64,000 bases of DNA from Bacteroides intestinalis (GTDB taxonomy: Bacteria; Bacteroidota; Bacteroidia; Bacteroidales; Bacteroidaceae), in contig NZ_QRZF01000005.1 in NCBI RefSeq assembly GCF_003464595.1, positions 186,001 to 250,000 on the forward strand, written 5' to 3'. Shown piece by piece: positions 8,301 through 17,704 of this stretch. Each line of letters starts with the position of its first letter. Positions within the stretch are counted from its first letter, which is position 1. The translations under genes were made by a program, and so were the position numbers. The notes beneath the pieces were generated by a model, which saw only the letters and a program-made list of their open reading frames with translations, was not told the origin of the DNA and did not search any database.

Positions 8301-9689
8301 ATGAAAATAAATATTTTTATTAGCTTAGTGCTTGGCATTCTGATTTCAGGACCAATAACAGCACAGACAGAAGTAAGCAATCCTTTCGGTAATGCTCTGA
8401 TACCTGATATGATTGCAGATGCAAGTATTCAAGAAATCAACGGTATGTTTTACTGTTATGCCACTACCGACGGATATGGTCAGGGATTAGAAACTTCAGG
8501 GCCACCTGTTGTGTGGAAGTCAAAGGATTTTGTTCACTGGAGCTTTGAAGGTACTTGTTTCCCTTCTGCTATGAAAGAAAAATATTGGGCTCCAAGTAAA
8601 GCCGTCTTTGCCAATGGCAAGTATTATATATATCCCACCATCAATGGATATATGTATCCGGCTGTTTCTGATAACCCCGAGGGCCCGTTTAAGCTGGCTC
8701 GCGGAAAAGATGAGTTCCACAAGCCTTTCACATCTTCTACTTTATTGCAGACAAAAGATCCCGGTGGCATCGATGCCGAGGTTTTCATTGACGATGACGG
8801 TCAGGCTTATGTATTTTGGGGACGCCGTCATGTGGCTAAACTGGGCAAAGATATGATCACCGTAGACTCGGTTACACAAATTATTACTACTCCCCGGAAA
8901 GAATATTCCGAAGGCCCTATCTTCTTTAAAAGAAAAGGCATATACTATTACCTATATACCATTGGAGGAGATGAAAAATATCAATACGCCTATGTAATGA
9001 GTAAAGTTTCTCCTATGGGCCCCTTTGAATACCCGGAACAGGATATAGTCTCTACAACTGACTATGAAGAGGGCGTTTTTGGCCCGGGGCATGGCTGTGT
9101 CTTTCATCCAGATGGGACGGATGATTACTATTTCGCTTATCTGGAATTTGGTCGGCGCAGCACAAACCGGCAGACGTATGTAAACCGTCTGGAGTTCAAT
9201 GAAGACGGCACAATCCGCCCCGTCCGACTTACTCTGAATGGAGTGGGTGCTTTGCGGAAAGTAAAACAGGAGAAAAAAATAAAGATAGATACTATCTACG
9301 CATCCAGTACAGAAGTTCCTCTACACATCAAGCCGATGAAAGACCCTTCATGCCGCCGTACCGAGTATTTCGTCCCGGCTTTTGCAATAGACAGTGCCAA
9401 TGGCTCCCGTTGGATGGCTACCGACCAAGATAATGAGAGTTGGATTATTGCAGATTTAGGAATAGCTAAAAAGGTACATCACAGTGAAGTCTACTTTGTA
9501 CGTCCCACAGCCGGACACGCCTATCTGCTTGAAGGATCTAGCGATGGAAAGGTATGGCAAGTCTGTGGAGGACATGAAGATATAAAAATGCAGTCACCAC
9601 ACATTGACACTCCGAATAAGAAATACCGCTATCTCCGAATAAAGATTTTAAAAGGAATCGCGGGAATCTGGGAATGGAATATTTATTAA
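8301..9689 (+). CDS. GH43-family glycosidase with C-terminal F5/8 type C (CBM32-like) domain
   Basis: A 462-residue secreted enzyme. Signal peptide MKINIFISLVLGILISGPITAQ. The five-bladed GH43 propeller is shown by the catalytic-base region LIPDMIADAS (~33-42), KYWAPSKAVFANGKYYIYP, the middle Asp region GIDAEVFIDDDGQAYVFWG, and the general-acid region KEYSEGPIFFKRKGIYYYLY. From about residue 345 the protein continues into a beta-sandwich resembling discoidin/CBM32 (CRRTEYFVPAFAIDSANGSRW ... KYRYLRIKIL), a likely galactose- or arabinose-binding module. GH43 members are mostly alpha-L-arabinofuranosidases, beta-xylosidases or galactosidases; which applies here is unclear. The ATG at 8301 was chosen over an upstream in-frame start at 8190 because only it gives a proper signal peptide. 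The next GH43 gene starts 18 bp downstream. Confidence 0.85.
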   Translation: MKINIFISLVLGILISGPITAQTEVSNPFGNALIPDMIADASIQEINGMFYCYATTDGYGQGLETSGPPVVWKSKDFVHWSFEGTCFPSAMKEKYWAPSKAVFANGKYYIYPTINGYMYPAVSDNPEGPFKLARGKDEFHKPFTSSTLLQTKDPGGIDAEVFIDDDGQAYVFWGRRHVAKLGKDMITVDSVTQIITTPRKEYSEGPIFFKRKGIYYYLYTIGGDEKYQYAYVMSKVSPMGPFEYPEQDIVSTTDYEEGVFGPGHGCVFHPDGTDDYYFAYLEFGRRSTNRQTYVNRLEFNEDGTIRPVRLTLNGVGALRKVKQEKKIKIDTIYASSTEVPLHIKPMKDPSCRRTEYFVPAFAIDSANGSRWMATDQDNESWIIADLGIAKKVHHSEVYFVRPTAGHAYLLEGSSDGKVWQVCGGHEDIKMQSPHIDTPNKKYRYLRIKILKGIAGIWEWNIY

Positions 9690-9707
9690 TCTAAATGGGA
9701 AATTATT

Positions 9708-11285
9708 ATGAGATATCTGGTATCAATACTTTTTTGTACCTGCTTTAGCATTTACCTGTCGGGGCAGCAATCCATAGAGTGGGGCAACTGGAAAAGCTGG
9801 GGTGATCAGGGAGACGGAACTTACATGAACCCCATCATTCCATCAGATTACAGCGATATTGACTGCATCAGAGTAGATGAAGACTATTATGCCATATCCT
9901 CCACATTTCAATTCTCCCCGGGAATGACGCTTCTGCATTCCAAAGACCTTGTAAACTGGGAAATCTGTGGAAATATAATAGATGATCTGACACAAATAAG
10001 TGAAGATTTGCACTGGACCCGTATGAACCGTTATGGTCGGGGTGTATGGGCAGGAACGCTCCGGCATTATAACGGACGTTTTTATCTATTCTTCGGCACC
10101 CCCGACGAAGGCTACTTTATGACATCTGCTTCACGTGCCGAAGGCCCATGGGAGCCGCTGACACCGTTGCTTCCCGAACCCGGTTGGGATGATTGCACTG
10201 CAATGTGGGATGAGAATGGGAAAGCTTACTTTGTCGGCACTCATTTTGCCGACGGATATAAGACTTATCTATTTAAGATGTCCGAGGATGGGAAAAGCAT
10301 TGATCGAAAATCTGCGAAACTCATTAATTCGGGTAGTGGCAGGGAAGCCAGTAAACTGATTAAGGTGAACGGCTGGTATTATCTGATTTTCAGCGAACAT
10401 AAGCCAGGAGTAGGACGCTACGTCATGGCAAAACGTTCCAGAAAATTGGCAGGACCCTATAAGGAAGAAAAACAATTGGCATTACCCAGTTGTGAAGCCA
10501 TGGAACCGAATCAGGGAGGCATTATTCTGGGAAAGGATAATAACTGGTATTTTCTTACCCATCATGGAACAGGAGATTGGAGCGGGCGAATTGTCAGTCT
10601 GTTACCTGTTACATGGGTAGAGGATTGGCCCATACTAGGTGAAGTGCTTCCTCAGAATATCGGTACAATGAAATGGGATGGAAAGATTCCTTTTAAACAT
10701 ACTGAGAAATTATATATCAAACGTAGTGATGATTTCGATGAGGACCGTCTTGCTCCGCAGTGGCAATGGAATTATCAACCAAGAAAAGATTACTTTTCCC
10801 TTACTGAACGTCCAGGCTGGTTGCGTCTGAAAGCCTATCGACCTTTGGATACTAATAATTTATTAAAAGCAGGCAATACACTCACGCAACGCACCTTTAG
10901 AAAACAGAATAACGATGTAACTATAAAAATGGATATTTCCAATATGCAGGATGGCCAGAAGAATGGACTCTGCCACTTCTCTTCCCAACACTCGGCCATT
11001 GGTGTAGTGAAAGAAGGAGATAGTTGTTATCTTGAATACAGAAAGAATGGCAATATAACGAAAGGAATTCATATTCGTTCCAAGTTTGTCTGGTTCAGAA
11101 CAGAATGGGGCATGGATGGCAAGTCCCAATACTACTATAGTCTAGATGGTGATAATTTTCTGCCTTTTGGTGAGATGTACCAATTGACATGGGGAAACTA
11201 CCGTGGTGACCGGATAGGAATCTATTGTTTTAATGATAAAAGAGAAGATGGTTTTGTAGATATAGATTATTGTCATTACAGATAA
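9708..11285 (+). CDS. GH43-family beta-xylosidase/alpha-L-arabinofuranosidase with C-terminal beta-sandwich
   Basis: A 525-residue secreted enzyme with a signal peptide ending near SGQ (~20). GH43 landmarks: SDYSDIDCIRVDEDYYAIS with the catalytic-base Asp (~48-66), GVWAGTLRHYNGRFYLFFG, DDCTAMWDENGKAYFVG with the pKa-tuning Asp, and SGREASKLIKVNGWYYL with the general-acid Glu (~208-224). From ~335 there is a second domain (DDFDEDRLAPQWQWNY ... PGWLRLKA) typical of the GH43 C2/DUF1349 beta-sandwich found in two-domain xylosidases/arabinofuranosidases. It belongs with the preceding GH43 in one transcript, and the two probably remove different side chains from the same glycan. Confidence 0.88.
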   Translation: MRYLVSILFCTCFSIYLSGQQSIEWGNWKSWGDQGDGTYMNPIIPSDYSDIDCIRVDEDYYAISSTFQFSPGMTLLHSKDLVNWEICGNIIDDLTQISEDLHWTRMNRYGRGVWAGTLRHYNGRFYLFFGTPDEGYFMTSASRAEGPWEPLTPLLPEPGWDDCTAMWDENGKAYFVGTHFADGYKTYLFKMSEDGKSIDRKSAKLINSGSGREASKLIKVNGWYYLIFSEHKPGVGRYVMAKRSRKLAGPYKEEKQLALPSCEAMEPNQGGIILGKDNNWYFLTHHGTGDWSGRIVSLLPVTWVEDWPILGEVLPQNIGTMKWDGKIPFKHTEKLYIKRSDDFDEDRLAPQWQWNYQPRKDYFSLTERPGWLRLKAYRPLDTNNLLKAGNTLTQRTFRKQNNDVTIKMDISNMQDGQKNGLCHFSSQHSAIGVVKEGDSCYLEYRKNGNITKGIHIRSKFVWFRTEWGMDGKSQYYYSLDGDNFLPFGEMYQLTWGNYRGDRIGIYCFNDKREDGFVDIDYCHYR

Positions 11286-11400
11286 TAACTGTCCCAAATG
11301 CAAAAATCTTGTTCTTAGATTATCAACTACCAGATTAACAAAAATAGTGTTGCGATAGAATAGCGTAACCGAAATGTATCATATTTGTTACCATTTCTTC

Positions 11401-11451
11401 AATTTGCCGCAAAAAGTATGAAACGCAATGTCTCTACTTTTGCGGCAAATT
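11401..11451 (+). promoter_or_regulatory. Inverted repeat overlapping the -7 box of the TonB receptor gene
   Basis: The left arm AATTTGCCGCAAAAAGTA (11401-11418) pairs with TACTTTTGCGGCAAATT (11435-11451), with a single unpaired A and a 16-nt spacer. The right arm begins with TACTTTTG (11435-11442), a perfect Bacteroides -7 box, 30 bp before the start codon. The symmetry therefore spans the promoter and could be an operator, or the right half could form part of a 5'UTR structure. Confidence 0.55.
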
Positions 11452-11472
11452 CATTAACGTATCATAACAAGT

Positions 11473-14289
11473 ATGAAACACATTTTTAGAGTATTTGCGC
11501 TCTTATTCTTATTTACAACAGTCAGTAATCTGACAAGAGCTGACGAGAAAACAAACGTAGTAAAACAAGGCACTGTACGCGGTCGCATCATTGATGCTTC
11601 GAAACAAACCCTTCCGGGTGCCTCCATCTACATTGAAAAATTACATGCCGGGGTGACAAGCGACGTCAACGGCTTCTACACTTTCCCTAATCTGGAACCG
11701 GGAACTTACACCGTAAAAGTAAGTTATGTAGGCTACTCACCTGTAGAATTGAAAATAACGATTCCCGAAGGACGTACTTTAGAGAAAGACGTTATGTTGA
11801 ACGAAGGAGTTGAACTTCAGGAAGTAGTAGTAGGTGGAGCCTTCCAGGGACAACGTCGCGCTATTAATTCACAGAAAAACAGTCTCGGTATCAAGAATGT
11901 GGTTTCTGCCGATCAGGTAGGTAAATTTCCGGACTCTAACATTGGAGATGCACTGAAACGTATTTCAGGTATCAATGTACAGTATGACCAGGGCGAAGCC
12001 CGCTTCGGACAAGTACGTGGAACAAGTGCAGATATGAGTTCCGTTACCATCAACGGCAACCGGGTTCCTTCTGCTGAAGGCGACACACGTAATGTACAGC
12101 TCGACCTGATTCCTGCGGATATGATACAGACCATTGAAGTAAATAAAGTCGTTACCCCGGATATGGATGCCGATGCTATCGGCGGTTCCATCAATTTAGT
12201 AACCAAGAATTCTCCTTATAAGCGTTTCATCAGTGCCACTGCCGGAACAGGTTACAACTGGATTAGCGATAAAGCACAGTTGAATTTAGGATTTACTTAC
12301 GGCGACCGTTTCTTCAACGACAAACTGGGAATCATGCTTTCCGCTTCTTACCAGAACTCGCCTTCCGGTTCGGATGATGTTGAGTTCGTATGGGACAAGG
12401 ATGTAGAAACCGGAGAACTCTGCATCACCGACTATCAGGTTCGTCAATACTACGTTACCCGCGAGCGTCAAAGTTATTCCGCCGCCCTCGACTGGGACAT
12501 TAACGAAAACCACAAACTCACCTTCAAAGGTATCTTCAATAACCGCAATGACTGGGAAAACCGTTATCGTCTCACCGTAAAAGGTATCAATCTGGAAGAG
12601 GATGACAACGGTAACGAATACTGTTCTATCAATAACAAAGGTACCATGCGCGTGCAAACCAAAGGTGGTACGCCTGATAATCGCAACGCACGCTTGGAAC
12701 GCCAACGCACCATGGACTTTACCCTCGGCGGTGAGCACCTTTTGGGCAAACTGGATACAAGATGGAGTGTCAACTATGCCAAAGCCAGCGAAGAACGTCC
12801 CAACGAACGTTACATCGACTATCAGTTGAAGAAACAGAAGTTCAATATGGACCTGAGCAATGAACGTAAACCACTGCTTACTCCACAAGAAGGTTCAACG
12901 ATGTATCTGAATGATGATTTCAGTCTAAAAGAAGTGACCGAACAACAAGAAGACATTCAGGAGAAAGACTTTAAGTTCAAACTCGACTTCAGCCTGCCAC
13001 TGACAAAAGGGGAATTTGGAAATCACCTGCGCTTTGGTGCCAAAGTAGTGCATAAGACTAAGGACAAGGAGATTGACTTCTACGAATATACCCCACTGGA
13101 TGAAAAAGGTTTCGACAAAGCCAGCCTGGCTGCTGCAGTTGACCAGAACCGTGATGGTTACATTCCGGGAGATCAATATAAAGTAGGTAGCTTCGTTAGC
13201 AAAGAGTATTTGGGAGAACTTGACCTGAATAATACAAGTCTGTTCGAAAAGGATCAAGTGCAAGAGGAACTCGCCACCAATTTTAATGCTAAAGAAACCG
13301 TTGCAGCAGGCTATCTCCGTTTCGACCAGAAACTTGGCAAGAAATGGGATATGATGCTCGGACTACGTCTGGAAAATACACATGTGAAATATTCCGGCAG
13401 CCAGTTTGATGCAGACGAAGAAAAGACAACCCGTACACCCTACGAATCTGACAGTTACCTGAATGTACTTCCCTCCGTTCTGGTAAAGTATGATGTAAAC
13501 GATGACTTCAAGGTACGTGCTTCATTCACTAACACTATTGCACGTCCCAAGTATTCCGCCCTGGCACCTAACATCACAATTAAACGCAGTGACAACGAAA
13601 TTTCTCTCGGTAATCCGGGATTGAAACCGACACTTTCCTACAACTTCGACCTGAGTGGTGAATACTATTTCAAAAGTATCGGCCTCGTCAGTGCCGGTGT
13701 CTTCTACAAGAAGATCAACGACTTCATTGTAGACCAGACTTTGCGCAATTATAATTATAATGGAACTACTTATACCAAATTCAGTCAGCCGCGCAACTCC
13801 GGCAATGCCGATCTGCTGGGTGTGGAAGTAGCTTACCAGCGCGATTTCAGTTTCATCGCCCCGTCATTGAAATGCATCGGTTTCTACGGAACATACACCT
13901 ATTCTTACTCCCGGGTAGATAACTTCAACTTCGAAGGACGCGAGAATGAAAGCGGTCTGCGCCTCCCGGGATCTCCGGAGCACACAGCCAATGCCTCTCT
14001 CTTCTTCGAAAAGTCAGGTCTGAGTATCCGCCTTTCTTACAACTATGCATCCGCATTCATCGACGAAATGGGCTCGGAAAAGTTCTATGACCGTTACTAC
14101 GATGCTGTGAACTATATGGATGCCAATGCCAGCTATACCTTCGGCAAGAAACTGAAAACAACCTTTTATGCCGAAGCAAACAACCTGCTGAACCAACCTT
14201 TACGTTACTACCAAGGCACTAAGGACCGTACAATGCAAAGCGAACATTACGGCATTAAGGTAAATGCAGGCGTGAAAATCAATTTCTAA
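11473..14289 (+). CDS. TonB-dependent receptor (non-SusC type)
   Basis: A 938-residue outer-membrane receptor. Signal peptide MKHIFRVFALLFLFTTVSNLTRA. A carboxypeptidase-regulatory-like domain (~33-110) is followed by LQEVVVGGAFQGQRRA (TonB-box region), the plug with FPDSNIGDALKRISGINVQ and MDADAIGGSINLVTKNSP, and a barrel ending in AGVKINF. The plug motif resembles the TonB receptor class with no SusD partner, and none is present. The next gene is a secreted phosphoesterase, so the receptor may take up a phosphorylated compound or its product. The predicted promoter is inside an inverted repeat at 11401-11451. Confidence 0.92.
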   Translation: MKHIFRVFALLFLFTTVSNLTRADEKTNVVKQGTVRGRIIDASKQTLPGASIYIEKLHAGVTSDVNGFYTFPNLEPGTYTVKVSYVGYSPVELKITIPEGRTLEKDVMLNEGVELQEVVVGGAFQGQRRAINSQKNSLGIKNVVSADQVGKFPDSNIGDALKRISGINVQYDQGEARFGQVRGTSADMSSVTINGNRVPSAEGDTRNVQLDLIPADMIQTIEVNKVVTPDMDADAIGGSINLVTKNSPYKRFISATAGTGYNWISDKAQLNLGFTYGDRFFNDKLGIMLSASYQNSPSGSDDVEFVWDKDVETGELCITDYQVRQYYVTRERQSYSAALDWDINENHKLTFKGIFNNRNDWENRYRLTVKGINLEEDDNGNEYCSINNKGTMRVQTKGGTPDNRNARLERQRTMDFTLGGEHLLGKLDTRWSVNYAKASEERPNERYIDYQLKKQKFNMDLSNERKPLLTPQEGSTMYLNDDFSLKEVTEQQEDIQEKDFKFKLDFSLPLTKGEFGNHLRFGAKVVHKTKDKEIDFYEYTPLDEKGFDKASLAAAVDQNRDGYIPGDQYKVGSFVSKEYLGELDLNNTSLFEKDQVQEELATNFNAKETVAAGYLRFDQKLGKKWDMMLGLRLENTHVKYSGSQFDADEEKTTRTPYESDSYLNVLPSVLVKYDVNDDFKVRASFTNTIARPKYSALAPNITIKRSDNEISLGNPGLKPTLSYNFDLSGEYYFKSIGLVSAGVFYKKINDFIVDQTLRNYNYNGTTYTKFSQPRNSGNADLLGVEVAYQRDFSFIAPSLKCIGFYGTYTYSYSRVDNFNFEGRENESGLRLPGSPEHTANASLFFEKSGLSIRLSYNYASAFIDEMGSEKFYDRYYDAVNYMDANASYTFGKKLKTTFYAEANNLLNQPLRYYQGTKDRTMQSEHYGIKVNAGVKINF

Positions 14290-14369
14290 CCGGCATAGCA
14301 CCGAAGCAAAGTTTCCTTTTGGCGCAAAAACCGGTAAACCACTTAAGTAACAATCAAAAAAACATCATA

Positions 14370-15302
14370 ATGAAAAAAGTATTATTTCTCCTTTTAGTTA
14401 TCCTCTTCAGCAACTGGGCAACCGCACAGATAGCGGATTATTCCATATTCGACAAGAAATTCAATTTCTATGTAGCCAATGACCTCGGTCGTAATGGTTA
14501 CTACGACCAGAAGCCCATAGCCGAGTTGATGGGAACCATGGCTGAGGAAATAGGCCCCGAATTCGTAGTTGCTACCGGAGATATACACCATTTCGAGGGT
14601 GTACGCAGCGTAAATGATCCGCTGTGGATGACAAACTATGAACTCATCTACTCCCACCCGGAACTGATGATTGACTGGTTTCCCGTACTTGGCAATCACG
14701 AGTATCGTGGTAACACACAAGCAGTATTAGATTACACCAACATCAGTCGCCGCTGGACCATGCCCGCCCGCTACTATACAAAAGCATTCGAGGACAAAGG
14801 AATCACTATCCGTATCGTCTGGATAGACACAGCACCCATGATGGACAAATACCGCAATAACTCCGCCACTTATCCCGACGCGTGCAAACAAGACTTGCAA
14901 AAACAACTCTCCTGGATTGATTCAGTGCTGACCAATGCCAAAGAAGACTGGATTATCGTAGCCGGACACCACCCCATCTATGCAGAGACTTCAAAAGACG
15001 ACAGCGAACGCCTGGATATGCAGAAGCGACTCGACCCGATACTCCGTAAGCACAAAGTAGACATGTATATCTGCGGGCACATTCATAACTTCCAACATAT
15101 CCGCATACCGGGAAGCAATATCGATTACGTTGTCAACTCAGCCGGCTCCCTTGCCCGCAAGGTGAAACCGACAGAAGGAACCGTATTCTGCAGTCCTGAA
15201 CCGGGTTTCTCCGTAATATCTGCGGACAAAAAAACGCTGACGCTACGAATGATCGACAAAAAAGGAAACATACTGCATACCGTAACACGCAACTCACAGT
15301 AA
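14370..15302 (+). CDS. Secreted metallophosphoesterase, purple-acid-phosphatase-like
   Basis: A 310-residue protein with signal peptide MKKVLFLLLVILFSNWATAQ. Calcineurin-like metal ligands appear in order: ANDLGRNGYY (first Asp), VVATGDIHHFEG, FPVLGNHEYRGN, WIIVAGHHPIYAE and MYICGHIHNFQHI. The GNHE and GHIH blocks plus this length match the tartrate-resistant/purple acid phosphatase group, which removes phosphate from monoesters. The start is placed at 14370 rather than the upstream TTG at 14319, because the former opens directly on a signal peptide. It lies 80 bp after the TonB receptor and is probably co-transcribed. The pair looks like a phosphate or phospho-compound scavenging unit (inference). 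Confidence 0.88.
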   Translation: MKKVLFLLLVILFSNWATAQIADYSIFDKKFNFYVANDLGRNGYYDQKPIAELMGTMAEEIGPEFVVATGDIHHFEGVRSVNDPLWMTNYELIYSHPELMIDWFPVLGNHEYRGNTQAVLDYTNISRRWTMPARYYTKAFEDKGITIRIVWIDTAPMMDKYRNNSATYPDACKQDLQKQLSWIDSVLTNAKEDWIIVAGHHPIYAETSKDDSERLDMQKRLDPILRKHKVDMYICGHIHNFQHIRIPGSNIDYVVNSAGSLARKVKPTEGTVFCSPEPGFSVISADKKTLTLRMIDKKGNILHTVTRNSQ

Positions 15303-15320
15303 GTTTTTCACAAAAATAAA

Positions 15321-15374
15321 AGGGTGTTCACTCTTGCTCATTAACCTGGCAGTTGAGTAAACACCCTCTTATTT
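15321..15374. terminator. Terminator between convergent genes
   Basis: AGGGTGTTCACTC (15321-15333) pairs with 15355-15367 with one mismatch, then CTTATTTATCTTTT. A-rich sequence lies on the left side, so it can serve both the phosphoesterase and the convergent DUF4842 gene. Confidence 0.75.
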
Positions 15375-15408
15375 ATCTTTTCCTTTTTACTTTTCCAATG
15401 GAAAAATA

Positions 15409-17442
15409 TCAATTGGCAGACTTCTGATAATTCTTATACCAATCTGTATATTCTTTACCATCCGATTCTACCCATTTCTCAAAATCAGGATATTCTTTAT
15501 CTATCATTACTGTCTCCGTGACAGGAGTGAAAGTACCGGGTATCGAAATGGCAAACGGGTGTTTCCCATCCTTATTTACATAGTAAGCATCTGCCTCTTT
15601 ACCTATCTGATCAGAATTTGCCAAGTTAGTAGCTTTAGACTTTGGCAAATGCACTTCAGTACGATTGTCTTTTCCAGCCCCCTCATAGTTCACAATGATA
15701 TAAGGATTCAATACCGAGTTTCCAACTTTTAAGGCATCCTTCTTCATGGCACCAGCAGCAAATGTACGGGTAATCACAAACTTCTGATTTATCACATCCA
15801 TAGCATTGGAGAAGAGAATAATAGAATTCGTTTGTGTTTCATCCACAGCACCGGACGGCAAAACGATTTCGCCACGTTGATCTGTAGCATACTGTACGGC
15901 AAACGCATTCCTGTTGGTAGCAGCATCATCCCTTTGTACAGGTTCGTAGGTTTCTTTCACCTCACTCACGTAATTGTCTTTATTGAAGGTAATAGAACGA
16001 TGGTATTCTATGATAACATCATTCAGGTCATAGTCGCCTCCCGAAGGCCAGATATCCTCATAGGCAAAAGACAAATAAGTGTTCTCGGTTTCAGAGACTT
16101 CCGGTTCATCCGGATCCGGATCTATGACGGGACGGTCGGGATCAAAAATAGCTTCATTCGGATTAGCGTCAATGCAGAAGAGGACATCTTCATAGCTGGT
16201 GTCTCCACCGTCTTCTACGCCATAAACCACAGTACCACCCTCTGCTGTAAGAGAAATAAAGCGGGCTTGCTGACCTTCATAATTCTTATTCCATTCTTTA
16301 TTGGAGTAAACAAAACTCTTTTTTGTATTTATGGCATCGTCAAGATCATCTTCACCACATTTAAAGCCGTTGGCAATAATAAAATAACCGATGGTATACC
16401 CTGCAGGAAACTTGGTGGAAAGGTGACCTTCATTATCTTGAAAAAGAAGCTGTACCCTCTGGTTCGTTTCCAAAGGAGCATTCTTTTTACCATAATCATA
16501 ATAACCACCTGATTGTTGCCCTGCGTGTTTTTTTGAATAAGGTACATTACCTGTAATCGAAGCATTCGGGAAGATAACGATTTTCGTCACTCCACTGGGA
16601 GTATCAGGACATTCATTGGTCTTATAATAATAGTATCCCACTACGTTCTGATTCCAGCCGGATTCAGTTAAAAAAGTGAAGAACAGTTCGGCATCTGTCA
16701 CGGTTACGGTTTGACCGTGTTCATCCTGATAAGTCTCTGCAATAGTAGTATTAACACGCTCAGTATCTCTCACATAATTTCTATTATCCAGATTACCGGG
16801 TTTAGTACTTTTACCTTTCCACAATGCCTTCTGTACGTTGTTGATAAACGACTGACCGAGATCACCCCCCTTCTTGTCAATCAGGCCATTGATATCTTTA
16901 GGCTTTCCATATTCATTGTCAATCTCCACCAAGGAATATACTTTCTGTGCACTATTGACTGTAACCAACCTCAGTTCTGACTCCGCCCGTGTAGCAGCTG
17001 CCGCCCGCGAAGTAGCGTCTGTCTCGTTCACCGTCACCTTTCCATTCTCCACATCCGCTTCCACACACATGGGCACACCCCAGGTAGGCGAGAAAACATA
17101 CACAACTTTAGCAGCCGTAGGCAATTCCACATCGCCAACGAAACGTCCTTTTGCATCCGCAAATATCTTATAAACTGGTTCACCCTGAATAACGAACGAG
17201 CCTGTTTCATTGTAAGAGATTGGATCTTCTGTAAAGATCTCTATTAAGGCGTTACTGCCAATCTCTCCATAGTTGACCTCGAACGCCACATTGGTAGTTG
17301 TGGTAAAATCGAAGTATTCACTTTCCGGCTTTAATACGGTCGGATCCTTACCAGGATCATAAACATCTTTATCCATGCATCCTGCCAGTGCGAGCATAGC
17401 GAAACACGCACCCATTCCAAGTAATTGATTAACTCTCATCAT
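15409..17442 (-). CDS. LruC-domain/DUF4842 lipoprotein
   Basis: A 677-residue lipoprotein with lipobox LALAGC (Cys22). The middle region (~150-320) contains SELRLVTVNSAQKVYSLVE and long beta-rich stretches. The hallmark is YLSFAYEDIWPSGGDYDLND (~460-480), the ExxWPxxGDYDxND motif of LruC/DUF4842 proteins, which probably binds calcium. It follows an acidic, proline-rich linker (RPVIDPDPDEPEV). In Bacteroidales these are cell-envelope lipoproteins of unknown function. The gene is monocistronic, with a full-consensus promoter upstream and a shared terminator downstream. Either of two adjacent ATG codons can serve as start. Confidence 0.85.
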   Translation of the reverse strand: MMRVNQLLGMGACFAMLALAGCMDKDVYDPGKDPTVLKPESEYFDFTTTTNVAFEVNYGEIGSNALIEIFTEDPISYNETGSFVIQGEPVYKIFADAKGRFVGDVELPTAAKVVYVFSPTWGVPMCVEADVENGKVTVNETDATSRAAAATRAESELRLVTVNSAQKVYSLVEIDNEYGKPKDINGLIDKKGGDLGQSFINNVQKALWKGKSTKPGNLDNRNYVRDTERVNTTIAETYQDEHGQTVTVTDAELFFTFLTESGWNQNVVGYYYYKTNECPDTPSGVTKIVIFPNASITGNVPYSKKHAGQQSGGYYDYGKKNAPLETNQRVQLLFQDNEGHLSTKFPAGYTIGYFIIANGFKCGEDDLDDAINTKKSFVYSNKEWNKNYEGQQARFISLTAEGGTVVYGVEDGGDTSYEDVLFCIDANPNEAIFDPDRPVIDPDPDEPEVSETENTYLSFAYEDIWPSGGDYDLNDVIIEYHRSITFNKDNYVSEVKETYEPVQRDDAATNRNAFAVQYATDQRGEIVLPSGAVDETQTNSIILFSNAMDVINQKFVITRTFAAGAMKKDALKVGNSVLNPYIIVNYEGAGKDNRTEVHLPKSKATNLANSDQIGKEADAYYVNKDGKHPFAISIPGTFTPVTETVMIDKEYPDFEKWVESDGKEYTDWYKNYQKSAN

Positions 17443-17487
17443 TTGGTTTATGTTTGTAAAAAAATAGTAGGTTCTCGTTTTGTCTCA

Positions 17488-17519
17488 CAAAGATATAAAA
17501 TACAATAAATGTATCCAAA
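17488..17519 (-). promoter_or_regulatory. Promoter of the DUF4842 gene
   Basis: On the minus strand TTTG (17519-17516), a 20-nt spacer, TATCTTTG (17495-17488): a full match to the Bacteroides vegetative promoter, 45 bp before the start. Confidence 0.75.
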
Positions 17520-17674
17520 TAATCAAGGACAAAGTTGCATTTATTATTCATAATATTTATTTTTAGGAAAAGAAACAGTGGAAAGGAGTCAATTTCGAGA
17601 GCTATTTTCTTTCTATAGATTTGAGTGGAAGTATAATATCAGACAAAAGAAGGAAGAATATCAGTAGAAAGCAC

Positions 17675-17682
17675 TACATTTG
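17675..17682 (+). promoter_or_regulatory. -7 box of the hypothetical lipoprotein gene
   Basis: TACATTTG matches TAnnTTTG exactly and lies 22 bp before the ATG at 17705. It lies inside the longer in-frame extension from 17621, which argues against that start. No -33 element was recognised. Confidence 0.5.
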
Positions 17683-17704
17683 TCGCATCAAAAATACAAA
17701 CGCT

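Noticed and set aside
12286..12888. 200-codon antisense open frame inside the TonB receptor gene
   Set aside because: Lies wholly opposite a well-supported receptor gene; its sequence shows no signal, domain or start context and reflects codon bias of the sense strand.
15832..16512. 226-codon open frame opposite the DUF4842 gene
   Set aside because: Shadow of a recognised lipoprotein; Ile/Phe-rich composition without any motif.
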